Part shown: piece by piece, positions 1 through 9,300 of the stretch
Layout of the letters: each line of letters begins with the position of its first letter
Numbering within the stretch: position 1 is the stretch's first letter
Assembly (NCBI GenBank): GCA_004335635.1
Contig: QAXH01006569.1
Location: 1-13,835 of the forward strand
Length of the DNA: 13,835 nt
Direction: 5' to 3'
From: Chloromonas sp. AAM2
Taxonomy: Eukaryota; Chlorophyta; Chlorophyceae; Chlamydomonadales; Chlamydomonadaceae
Notes under the pieces: generated by a model
What the model was told of the DNA's origin: nothing
The model's database searches: none
Seen by the model: the letters and a program-made list of their open reading frames with translations, nothing else
Position numbers and translations under genes: made by a program

Positions 1-220
1 CAATTATGATACGATTATAACGCATGGGGGCGGGGTAGGGGCACTAGGACGCCGGTGATTGTTTACATAAGAGTTGATGCATGCATGTCACATCTGCGCT
101 GTTGAAGAAAACTCATGCAGTCATTCCTTAAGATGGTGTGGCAACTGCTTTATGCATGATAGTGGTGGATGATGCGCCGTAGGTACTGGGTGCGCCAAAG
201 AAATACATATTCATATACAC

Positions 221-346
221 TGCAGGCTGGCAGTGCTGCTTTGGGCGCGGGTAGCACAGTGTACTTGTTGTTTGGTCCAAATCACAATCGTGATGTTTGG
301 TTCAACTTGCAGGCTGGCAGCGCGGCTTTGGGCGCGGGTAGCGCAG
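221..346 (+). repeat. Direct repeat duplicating the 3' splice site and start of the first visible exon
   Basis: Positions 221-259 and 308-346 match at 36 of 39 bases. Each copy starts with TGCAG followed by GCTGGCAG, so both carry an intron acceptor and the first exon bases. The offset is 87 nt (29 codons) and the frame stays open between copies. Splicing at 225/226 instead of 312/313 would therefore add 29 residues in frame. I chose the downstream acceptor because the added peptide has no WD40 character. Confidence 0.8.
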
Positions 347-2629
347 CGGTGCGGCGCACCGTGGCGCACTTGGACGGTCGTCAGGTGGTGGTGGACGGCA
401 GCAACCACGTGCGGGTGGTTGACGCGCTGGACGAGGGGAAGGCAATCTCAGCAATTCAGGTAGGGTTGATGAGATTCTTGTACAGGGCAGGCAATCGGCA
501 GGCATTGGGCAGGCGATCTTGATATTGCGGTGGTAAGAGATGGAAAAGGGCCCAAGAAGTACCCAGATACAAGGCGGTGGAAAGGCAGGATGTGAATGCT
601 GGCTGTACCTGGGCGCCTAGATGTGAGCACAAGGTACTGACTGACTGACATATCTGCGAACATGTAGGCCTGCTAGGTGACCCTAGGCAACCTTGACAAC
701 ACGCATTGCTTGGCTTGCCCTGATTGCTGTGCTGTTCCTGTCCGGCTGCAGGTGCAAGACGGCTTGTGCGCGAGCACCTCCATCGAGCCCCTGAGCCGCA
801 TTCAGTTGTGGGACGTTTCCAGAAACAGCTGGGACCTTGCCTCGACCATCGGCGACTCGGACATGATGTTTGCAAACAGTTTGTCGTTTGAAAAGTCGCT
901 CAACCGAATGGTGGCGGGCTGCGGGGACAGAAACGTGCGCGTGTGGGATCTGAGCACGTGAGTGGCTTAGGGTTTGTGGGTCTAGCGTTTATTGTAAGCA
1001 CGCCTGGGCACGTGAGTGGGAAGTGAGTTCGCTGCTGGGGCGGTGGCTGGGAACTGATGTGGCAATTGTTGCCTCGTCACTTTCTGCCATGCTATCAGCT
1101 GCTAGCTAGCTGTGTTGCACCGCACAAGTGATGGGATAATGAGGCCATGAGCCAGGTGCCACGTTGCTGTCAGGATAGTGCTGTGACGTGGCCACACTTG
1201 TCATCCCTGCTGCACCCCCCCTGGCCATTACCACTGGAACGTCAGAGAGACGGCCATCGGCACATCACACACCACACAGCACACATCACACATCACACAT
1301 TACCGCTGCTCCACATCTTCCCTGTTTGCTCGCAGGGGCACTCGCCTGCACCTCCTATCCGGTCACACGGACGAGATTCATGCGCACCAGTTCGACGAGC
1401 GCACCCTCGCATCATCATCTCTCAATGGACAGGTAAGATAACAACATTGACACTCATCTCACATTCGCATTGACGTTCAAGAGGGCGCTCAATGGACAGG
1501 GGCCGGTCTGGGGCATGCATCCACATAGAACGCATTCACATCCACTGGCACACTTGTTACAGTTGAAGACCTGAGTTCAAACGATCAAAGATAAATAATT
1601 TGTCTAACTCCATGTGCAGATCCGCGTGTGGGACATGCGCAGCGGCCACTGCCGACACGTGCTGCAACACAGCACTGCACTGCACGCATTCCAGTTCGAC
1701 GGAGACAGGCTGGTGAGTGAGATCTGAGCCGTGCGCATGGGTTATGATCGATTGTGGAATTCGCGCTTCCGCTGGCTGTTGGATGCGAAGTTTGCCCGCA
1801 GAGCATCCATTCCGCAGTTTCCTACTGGCATCCTGCATGATTTTGCTGGAAGGGGTCTTTAGGTTCATAGAGTGTAGGAAAAGGGGCGGCTAGGGGTCTG
1901 TAGGTTCATAGGGTGTAAGAGAAGGGGCGGTAGGTTCACATGGTGAAAGGCAAGCAAGGATGTGGGTTGGAAGGCTTGTGGTGAAGCAGGGACCCTGTGC
2001 CATGGCCCATCACTCATTCTTTTATCCAGCCCAAGCTCAGCTGTGGCTACATCATCATTTTCGCATACATAAGCATATCAATGTTTGTGTAACTCCGTGT
2101 GTAGGTGAGCGGCACATGGGACGGCCGTGTGTGCCTGTGGGACCTGCGGAAGGGCTCCCTTGTGCGGGAATGGTACGCGCACAACGAACGGGTGTGGGCG
2201 GTTGCCATGGATCGCTATCGCATCGCCTCAGCAGGTCTCGACAGGGTCATCAACGTGCGAAACTTCATCCCCCAATGCCACCAGGAACAGGGCGGCGGCA
2301 TGATCAGCCGGGGCACTAGCGGCTTTCTAACCTCCGACCATCGATCCTCCCAAGAATTTCAACGCCAAGTGAGGCATGAGCAATGGGTGCAGCGGCAGGA
2401 GGACCAACAGCAGCAGCAACGGCAGACGCTGAAACGACATGCAGAAGGTGCAGAAGGCGCGGAAGTTAGCAGTCCGACAGCGTCCACATCGCTTGATGTC
2501 ATGTCTCAAGGCGCCGAGGATAGCTGCCGGACAGCTTCTCCGTCACAGGACGCGATGTCAGGAGGGGAGGACGAAGATAGTCTGTTGTGCAGTAGCAGTA
2601 GCAGAGAGGGCTCGGCTATCGGCAGTTGA
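313..2629 (+). CDS. WD40 beta-propeller protein, 3' part (possible F-box or DDB1-CUL4 substrate receptor), 5 exons
   Basis: The gene is split and its 5' end lies outside the window. Exons are 313-459, 752-957, 1336-1432, 1620-1712 and 2105-2629 (stop TGA 2627-2629). All introns are GT-AG (donors GTAGGG, GTGAGT, GTAAGA, GTGAGT), all phases match, and the join gives 355 residues. About six WD40 blades are visible, ending in VVDALD (exon 1), RIQLWDVS, NVRVWDLS, QIRVWDMR, VCLWDLR and INVRNF. Blade 4 starts with the classic LSGHTDEIH. The WDMR and WDLR ends fit the DWD/WDxR motif known from DDB1-binding propellers. F-box WD proteins have similar repeats, but no F-box is visible because the N-terminus is missing. 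After the last blade comes a Gln-rich, probably helical stretch (QEDQQQQQRQ), then a Ser/Glu-rich tail ending in SSSSREGSAIGS. The WD40 assignment and exon joins are strong. The ligase role is inference. No TGTAA (the usual green-algal polyadenylation signal) occurs before 4890, so the 3' end is not fixed. Confidence 0.85.
954..1019 (+). repeat. Duplicated 5' splice site
   Basis: The 12-mer GCACGTGAGTGG occurs at 954-965, spanning the donor of the exon ending at 957, and again at 1008-1019 inside the intron. Both copies hold a perfect GTGAGT donor and a CACGTG hexamer. Using the second donor would read into an immediate in-frame TGA (958-960 with the preceding base), so the first is taken as functional. 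Confidence 0.7.
1260..1302 (+). repeat. Imperfect CA-rich microsatellite in intron
   Basis: A run of CACA and CATCACA units lies in the intron upstream of the acceptor at 1335. It contains no G except one, so it may also serve as an extended pyrimidine/adenine tract before the splice site. No coding function is seen. Confidence 0.8.
1421..1500 (+). repeat. Duplicated exon end at a 5' splice site
   Basis: The 13-mer CTCAATGGACAGG is present at 1421-1433, covering the last 12 exon bases and the first intron base, and again at 1488-1500 within the intron. The second copy is followed by GGGCC rather than TAAG, so it does not make a donor. It looks like a partial local copy of the exon edge. Confidence 0.7.
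1852..1950 (+). repeat. Tandem minisatellite in intron, unit about 38-41 bp, 2.5 copies
   Basis: Unit 1 is 1852-1892, unit 2 is 1893-1930 and a partial third is 1931-1950. Each unit has GGGGTCT, then TAGGTTCATAG, then a GGGGCGG block. It lies in the last intron of the WD40 gene and has no evident coding role. Confidence 0.8.
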
Positions 2630-2788
2630 CTCGCAGTGATCGTTCTCGTCACCGCATGTATCATGCTCGGCGCTCGGTGAGAAATGTGTGGTCGAGAGTT
2701 GATCGGCTGCTGTTTTACGCATTTATCGGATTGGCGTGGAGTGGACCTTGCGCGATGCGTTTTGAGCATCAGAATTCGTTGAAAGAGA

Positions 2789-2833
2789 GGTGATAGCAAG
2801 GGAGAGCGCAATGGCAGTTGGCAGCAGGCTTGA
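2789..2833 (+). repeat. Dispersed 45-bp repeat, copy 1
   Basis: This segment matches 5050-5093 with one single-base gap and two substitutions. The shared core is GCAAGGGAGAGCGCAATG followed by a GGCAGCAGGCTTGA end. The sequences diverge on both sides, so this is a discrete repeated module, not a large duplication. Confidence 0.75.
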
Positions 2834-3915
2834 AATTCAATCTGTCCCTCTGTACACACTGAACAAGCTGCAAACGAGCCAATGAGCAGGTTTTGGGTGT
2901 TTGAGTAAGGACGAACACCAATGTACTGTATTGTAGGGCTAGGGGAGTGTCCACATGGACTGGGGACATCCTGACGGTTCTCCAAAGGGGATATGGAAAC
3001 GAGGGCGGAAGCTGCTAGGCCACCTTTCTTTTGAGAGATTGAAGGGCGTCGTGTTGGGTGCTGCGATCACATCAGGCTGTGGAGCTGCTGGCCACTGGCA
3101 CTTGCGCCCTGCCACTGATTTGGGTGTCTGCGATGCCGCTTTGGGCAGTCGAAGCAAGGACAGGGGTGCTTAACAGGCAGCGTGGGGCATTGCCAAGGGC
3201 TGTCATGCCAGCCAGGTACACACGGGTCCTTAGTTCAACAGCAACATTGGGCACGAGTACAGGAGTGGACACCTTGTCTACACAGGGGAATGCTAAGCCA
3301 AGCATGCATGTGAGCGTGCATGGGCCACACATGCTGAGGCCATGTGCTCAGCAACGGTTTTGCCAGCGTGAGTTCTGATGACAGCGCACCCTGCTGGCTC
3401 CTGTAGATCAGAGCAGGACCAGGGGGCGTGAGCCTCTTCAACCCACCCCAGACAACTCAACGTCCAGCCATTGCAGGTTGCTGAGAGTCAGTTTTTGTCG
3501 GTTTCTTGGAGAGCGCCGCCTGATAGCCTGGGCTCGGAGTGAGGCTTGGCAATCTGAGTGGAGTTGTGGCATACTCATAGGCAGAGAGTCTGGTTTGATA
3601 TTCAGAGACTTCGCCATGTGGCCTGCACGTTGGCCAGCTGGTGTGGCATTCGAGATGTTAGTTAGTCTAGGGTTTCTGGTGCCGGGCAATCTCCTTGGCA
3701 AGGGTGTGTGTGCGTGTGAGGGGGGCAGGGGGTGCATGCGAACAACACTCTGGGGGAACCTTGTAGATAATGGACGAAACCTTCACACCTAAGCACAAGC
3801 CACTGGGACAAGCAGCCGGGGTTTCAACAGAGGCCTGTGCTCTGAGATGGCATAGGCTGCCAGAGGCGTTTGCTGAGCATCTTTTGTGCGTTTGCAAACA
3901 ACTGCTCCGAAGGAC

Positions 3916-3939
3916 TGTGTGTGTGTGTGTGTGTGTGTG
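3916..3939 (+). repeat. (TG)12 microsatellite
   Basis: Twelve uninterrupted TG dinucleotides lie in the intergenic region. An allele-length polymorphism is likely. Confidence 0.95.
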
Positions 3940-4889
3940 AGCACATGAGTGTTAAGGGGTTAGATGGTTAGATGGTTGCCTGATGGCCATAATGCAAGCA
4001 CAGCATGTGTTGCGTGGCATACATGTAGACGTTGACAGAGGAGTTGGGGTGATGCGTTTGGCAATCTGCATGCAGTCTGTACACCTTTGAAGAGACAGGT
4101 GGAAGGTGCCCCTGCATGACAAGCATGGTGCATGCATCCGAACAGTGCTGGGCATGCAACAAAGGGGGAATACGGTTGCTAAGGTTGTTGGCAGTCGGCA
4201 AGGCGCCGATGCTCCAACCCTGTTAGCACGCCAATGCATGCATCAGAAACGGCCCGGCTGATTGATCTGCGGCCAGACGTTTTTGTGCAGGCCTTTCACA
4301 TGCACTGTCAGTGTTCAAGGATACCTGCATGCGCACATGCGCAACACGTGCTTGTGGTCCTTTGGCTTTTCTGCTTAGGATACCAATCATATCAGTATAA
4401 GGCTGGAGACATGGCATTGACCAGTGTGGACCTGGGCTATTACTGCATACTGTTGTGCATTCGAGTTCGAGGGCAGGCGGTCGCAGGAAAGTCCGTGGGG
4501 GCACTGCAACGAGCTTCCCAGGGACTTCCATCAATAGGCTGCTTGAGATGGAAGTGGGAGAAACTGCAAGGATGCGTGGGCACCTTGGAAAACCCGGGCA
4601 CCCGCAAGCAATGCATTGCTTATTACAGCTGCAAATCGTTCATTTTTACATCCCGCACCGGGTTTGACACGCCTGGCTTGATTCAAAGCCTGGGCACGTT
4701 TGGGCTTGGCCTGCTTGGCGCTCAAACATGCACAGGGACGAGTGAAGACTGTGGGTGCACATGCATGCAGTACTGCCGCTAAACAACACTGGGGTTAGGC
4801 CATTCTTGGGATCATTGACCTCTGACCTACCTATTAAGAAGGAATTGTGTGCGTGTGTGTGCTGGTGGTAGACTGTTTGAACCATTGAG

Positions 4890-4921
4890 TGTAAGACTTG
4901 AACTATGTAAGACTTGGCATG
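4890..4921 (+). repeat. 16-bp tandem pair carrying TGTAA
   Basis: Two adjacent units begin with TGTAAGACTTG (4890 and 4906). TGTAA is the usual polyadenylation signal of green algae, and these are the first examples downstream of the upstream gene's stop codon. A distance of 2.26 kb makes a functional role for that gene doubtful. Confidence 0.5.
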
Positions 4922-5049
4922 CGGCCGTCTGTGCACGAGTTCAGGACTCTTCTGACATGATCATACTAGTACATCACCTGTACATCGCCTGTGTCAAATG
5001 TTCACGTATGCTGCTGCTGACAGTGTCTGACCACAGACAACAAGACAAA

Positions 5050-5093
5050 GGTGAAGCAAGGGAGAGCGCAATGACAGATGGCAGCAGGCTTGA
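5050..5093 (+). repeat. Dispersed 45-bp repeat, copy 2
   Basis: This is the partner of 2789-2833. It abuts the inverted-repeat element that begins at 5100, and it occupies the place where the outer left end of that element would be expected from the copy at 12889. Confidence 0.75.
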
Positions 5094-5099
5094 CCTAGC

Positions 5100-5359
5100 A
5101 GAGCCCACATGTCCCACACATCCACCGGTGTATACAAGTTCATCAGTTTACACCAGGGAAGCCATCCCTGAACACGGAACATGACGTCTGACATGTCCTG
5201 AGCAAGAAGCAATAAAACACAAACAAAACAGGTTGGAAAAATCCCTCAAAATCCCTCAAATCACCTTTTGTCCCGGCACATACCGGTGGATGTGTAGGGC
5301 AGGTGGGCTCTCTGAATCCCCTTTACACAGTACTACGCGGTTTCAGCTAGGCTGATGTA
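5100..5359. mobile_element. MITE-like or foldback element with long inverted repeats, left end truncated
   Basis: Bases 5102-5130 and 5282-5310 are inverted copies of each other (about 26 of 29), both built around ACCGGTGGATGTGT, with a spacer of about 150 bp. The body 5100-5244 is a direct repeat of 12937-13079, differing by a few substitutions and small gaps. The right part 5282-5359 matches the reverse complement of 12889-12966 (about 70 of 78). Combining both copies, the intact element would have terminal inverted repeats of at least about 78 bp starting TACATCAGCC. Here the outer left arm is missing. No transposase is encoded, so it would be non-autonomous. No target-site duplication could be identified. 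It carries an AATAAA at 5211 and a TGACGTC, shared with the other copy only in the latter case. Confidence 0.6.
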
Positions 5360-6347
5360 AAGAGCAGAAACTACCTCTCAGAGACTGACTGGCTGACCAA
5401 CAGTTGTTCAGTGTGCGCGTCACATCAATCGATTGCCCGTCTGAGCCATGCAGTCAAAACTCCACATGCACTCCTGGTGACCCCCTCACAATGGTGCATG
5501 GAGGCCGAGTGGCACTCTCAATCGTCTGGCAGTTGACTGATCATCACGGAACATGCAAACCCTTGGCCTTGGCCTTGGTTCACGAGGATAGGAAACAACC
5601 TCAGCGTAGCTTGCTCGAGATGCGTAGCTTGCTGTTGTCAGCTGGTTAACAAATGACAGCCTCCATAGCGTGCCCTGTTGATGTGCCTGAGGCAAGAGCC
5701 TCACGTCATGTCTGGCACTCCGCACCCACAGTCTGACCCACAGGAGAAGTCGGAATCGTTTGACATGCAGTGCGTCGCCGCCCATTTGACAGCCCGAAGA
5801 GCATCTCGATTGTTCACTGGCACTGCCAACACACAACATTGGCAGGATGTGCACGCCTCCTGCTCTCTGCCACGTTTACACCGTGCCGTCCAGAAAGCGA
5901 AACTCTGTAACCCTTGCCGGCGTCATGCATTCGACTCTATCAATGTGGGCCAGTTTGCTGTACAGCCAACTGTTGGTGCAGAATGCTTGTACGAAGGAAT
6001 GTGTGGCAGCGCGAATACAACGACGTGGCGTACACAATCTGATATCAATCTGTCAATTCAATGGCAAATGCTTCAATGCATGGGTGATAATGGATGCTCA
6101 TCCACCCTGCGAGCATGACGGAGCGTCTCTCAAGCAGAATATTGGGGGACTGGAAGAAACGGCTGCAAACAACTCGCGAGGGCTTTCCTACACAAATCAA
6201 CACTTTGGGAATCAATCGACCAAGCAGTGCACAACACGAATCCTGCATCACACGTATGCTAGCGCGCTAGACAAAGATTGAGGCAGACTAGAGTATGCAA
6301 ACGGCGCAATAGCAGCTTGCAACAAGGCGGTGCAGGGCAGCGGAGCC

Positions 6348-9300
6348 ATGGATGTGTTGCTGCAAAGCGATAATGACAACACCTCGAGCGAAGGCGTCGT
6401 TCCTCAGGTTTGTGTTTGGAATGGTTCTGTGTGTGTGGCCCGTGTGTGGTCTAAAAGTAAGCCTGACAGACGTGGCCTTGAAACACACGCCCATTGTACG
6501 TCCATCAACGAATCGTATGCACGTATTACACTACCCAGGTTCAGCTGGATCGTCCGCTTCGGCTGGCACGGTCAGGCCAGTCAACTTCATCAAACAGGGT
6601 CAACAACTTCGGCCCTCGTTGCGATTCCTCGGATTGCCTCTTCTGCCAGTTCAACAAGGATGACCCTTGTGCGATTCACTCAACCAATGGGCTTTCTTTG
6701 CTGCGCAAGCGCGGTGCGGCACAATCTTATGATCTAACCCTAACACAACCTAGCCCCAACCTCCTGCCAGTTCGCGTGGCATCACCCACACGCTTTGAAT
6801 TGCAGCCCAGAGCAGTGCCATCGCAGGCCGTGCACAGACACGAGCACAGCCACAGGCGGCAGCGCACCAGCAGCAGCTTTGATGCCAGCCAAGCCGAGGA
6901 CAGGGGCAGCTTTGCAGTGGAGGAGGCAGCCAGCGGTCAGCAGCCTGTACAGTCAGACTCTGCATCGGCCAGTGGTCCAGCGAGGGCCAGGCTGGCTGAG
7001 TTTGCTGACCTGGCCCAGCCTGCGCTGGCTGTCAGCCATGACATGATTGGGGCACTGGAGTTTTCACCAGATGGAACGTTTCTTGTCAGTGGAAGCATGG
7101 CTAAAGAGGTAGGTAGTGGAGCCACACGCGTACTGACACATCTGATGTAGTGCAAGCATGTGTGTGCATGTGCACAGGATGTGCATTTCGTGACATGGGT
7201 CAAGGTGTTGGCGCACGGTAGAAGTGAGTCATGTGTTGCACCTGTGGCACAGTACCCGACTGGTTGTCACGTCTATGGAACCATGTCAAGCTTTTGAAGT
7301 GCTTTCAACACCGGACTGATTTGAGGTCTGCGAAATCATGTGAAGCACATGGTCGCCCACTTCAAACTGTGGGCATATGCAGCCTCAAGAGCATCAAGTT
7401 GATTGCACTTTGTTCCCACAGTATTTAAACTGATGCAACTGTATTAACTGATTGTACGTTGTGCCTACAGCTCGCTTTCCCCCTCACAGCAGTCAGACTT
7501 GGGGCAGCAAACTCACTTGCGGGTCAATGGCGCTGCCTATCAAATGCCTTGCAATTCAGCTGGGAGGCACTGCCCTGACCCTGTCCACGTGTCATGTCGA
7601 TTTCCAGGTTCGGTTATACCACTTGCATGGGCTGTTTGAAGCGCACCAGCGGCGCTGCGGTCCCCCTTCGCCTAGGCCTCCCTGGCAGCGCAGGCGGAGC
7701 CGCCTGGCACCCCACCCATTGCAGGTCAGTAGTATCATAGCCTGCCATGAGGGTCATGCAGGCACGTGCCCATCATGCCACAGAGAGGTGCAGTATCAGC
7801 ATTGGTTGCATCGAGGAGTACTTGCATGCGTATAGATCATGTTGTCCTGGCCTGGTTCTGAGTGCCCCCGCATGGAGGTGCCGACCCTTGTCGCATGTGG
7901 TGGTTGTCACACATGAGTGTTGTTTGCTGCGGGCCGCAGGGCGGAGTGGAGAGCGTCAGTGACAGCGACAGCAGCAACAGCAGCGACAGCAGCAGCAACA
8001 GCAGCAAGTGCAGCCGGGGGGCTGCGGGTGGGCGGGGTGTGAGGCGCGGGGCGTGTGCGAGCGGGGACGGGGGTGGGCGGCGGGAATCCACGGACAGTCC
8101 GCGGGGCAGCGGGACAGTGACGGCCCCTGTGGCGGTGCACCGGTTGCCCAGCAAGGTGCGTAGGTTGGTTATGGTTAGTTGATTATGGTTAGTTGATTAT
8201 GGTTAGTTGGTTATGGTCGGCTGGTTATGGTTAGTTGTTGCTTAGATGAGGCGGCGTGGGGGTAGTGCCAATTCAGGGCAGCAGGGGCCCTGGGGTGCAG
8301 CGGCTGGCCCAGCGGAAACGGTCTCTTGGACATTCATGGACTTGATGATGACGACTGTTGACAGGAACGGGTCTGGCAGACGATTGTAAAGTTTGGGGTT
8401 GACTTCTGGTTGAGAGGACAGGGTTTGCCATGACTGCCAGTGGGGTGGCCAGCAGGCAAGGCTAGGCCAGAGGGCTGCAATGGATGGTGAAAATGGAAAG
8501 GGGTGCTTGAGAATACCAGTCTGATGCACTTGCAGTCGATTACGATGGGGAATATACAAATATGCTAGTACACGCTAAATTACATGGTCATGCTGGCTGC
8601 TTCCGTGTGAGTGACCTCACCTGGGCCCCTGACTCATCAGCTGCGTTCTAACCCTGCCTGTGCCCCTGGTGCTGCCACTGTCGTGTGTGTGTGGGGTCAC
8701 GAGTCGAGCGCAATGGACTCAATAGCAATGCTGTTGAACCCACTGCCGAGTGCACTGTGCAGGTGAGCTGCCTGTCATGGAGTCCGCATCAGGAGGGGGT
8801 GGTCTCAGTGGGGGATTACGACGGAGTGCTCACACAATTGCACGTGACCAGGTGAGCAGAGAAACCGTTGGCACGTGACCAGATGGGCAGGGAAACCGTT
8901 GGCACGTGACCAGATGGGCAGGGAAACCGGGAAACTCTTGGCACGTGGTTAGGTGGTAACGGTTAACAGTTGAAGAATCAGGGTTATTGGTTCCCCTTCT
9001 TCTTCTTGTTCTTCTTCTTCTTCCATGCCCTGCTGTGGCTGCTGAACCTCTGCCCTCTCTCAACTTTTATAACCTAGGGAGCATGGCAAGAACGAGCAGG
9101 CAACTGTTTGCCATGGGCTCATGATGCAATCTGGGCGTCTGTGTGTGTGCTGGTGCAGCGGTCACCAGCTGAGCGATTTGGATGCGCATGCGGGGCGAAG
9201 GATCTGGGGCGTGGCGCACTCCCGCCTGCAGGAGAGACTGTGCGCCACCGCATCGGACGACGGGACGGCCAGGTGAGAGACGATTGGATAGCTCAGGGGT

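Larger units (their letters stand above)
2630..6347. other. Non-coding stretch between the two WD40 genes
   Basis: The first few hundred bases are probably the 3' UTR of the upstream gene. I read open frames on both strands here, including one of 182 codons at 4234-4782. None shows a recognisable domain, consistent splice structure or coding-like composition, and several are Cys/Met/His-rich as expected from random frames over CATGCA-rich DNA. The stretch contains a TG microsatellite, a 16-bp tandem pair, dispersed repeats and an inverted-repeat element, each listed separately. The promoter and 5' UTR of the downstream gene must lie near its right end, but I see no clear TATA box. Confidence 0.6.

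Noticed and set aside
4234..4782. 182-codon open frame on the + strand
   Set aside because: Its translation is Cys/Met/Gly-rich with no domain, splice pattern or repeat of known type, and it lies in CATGCA-rich intergenic DNA. It reads like a chance frame.
4994..5212. Minus-strand peptide WCKLMNLYTPVDVWDMW, similar in the copy at 12933
   Set aside because: The shared peptide comes from the DNA repeat. A one-base gap between copies breaks the frame, so coding conservation is unlikely.
5847..6281. Overlapping 140+ codon frames just upstream of the RUP-like gene
   Set aside because: Neither shows a RING, kinase-like or coiled-coil region that would extend the gene as COP1 or SPA, and no phase-consistent junction into 6348 was found.
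6734..6745. Telomere-like CTAACCCTAAC
   Set aside because: It is a single short occurrence inside coding exon 2 (DLTLTQPS), not an array.
8165..8947. Regular repeats resembling a CRISPR array
   Set aside because: The units are contiguous tandem repeats without unique spacers, inside introns of a eukaryotic gene.
9061..9096. Possible small extra exon after CCTAG reading EHGKNEQ
   Set aside because: Joining exon 5 directly to 9159 keeps phase and gives the family's exact spacing between DYDG and H-GRR-W, and the small exon has no GT donor.
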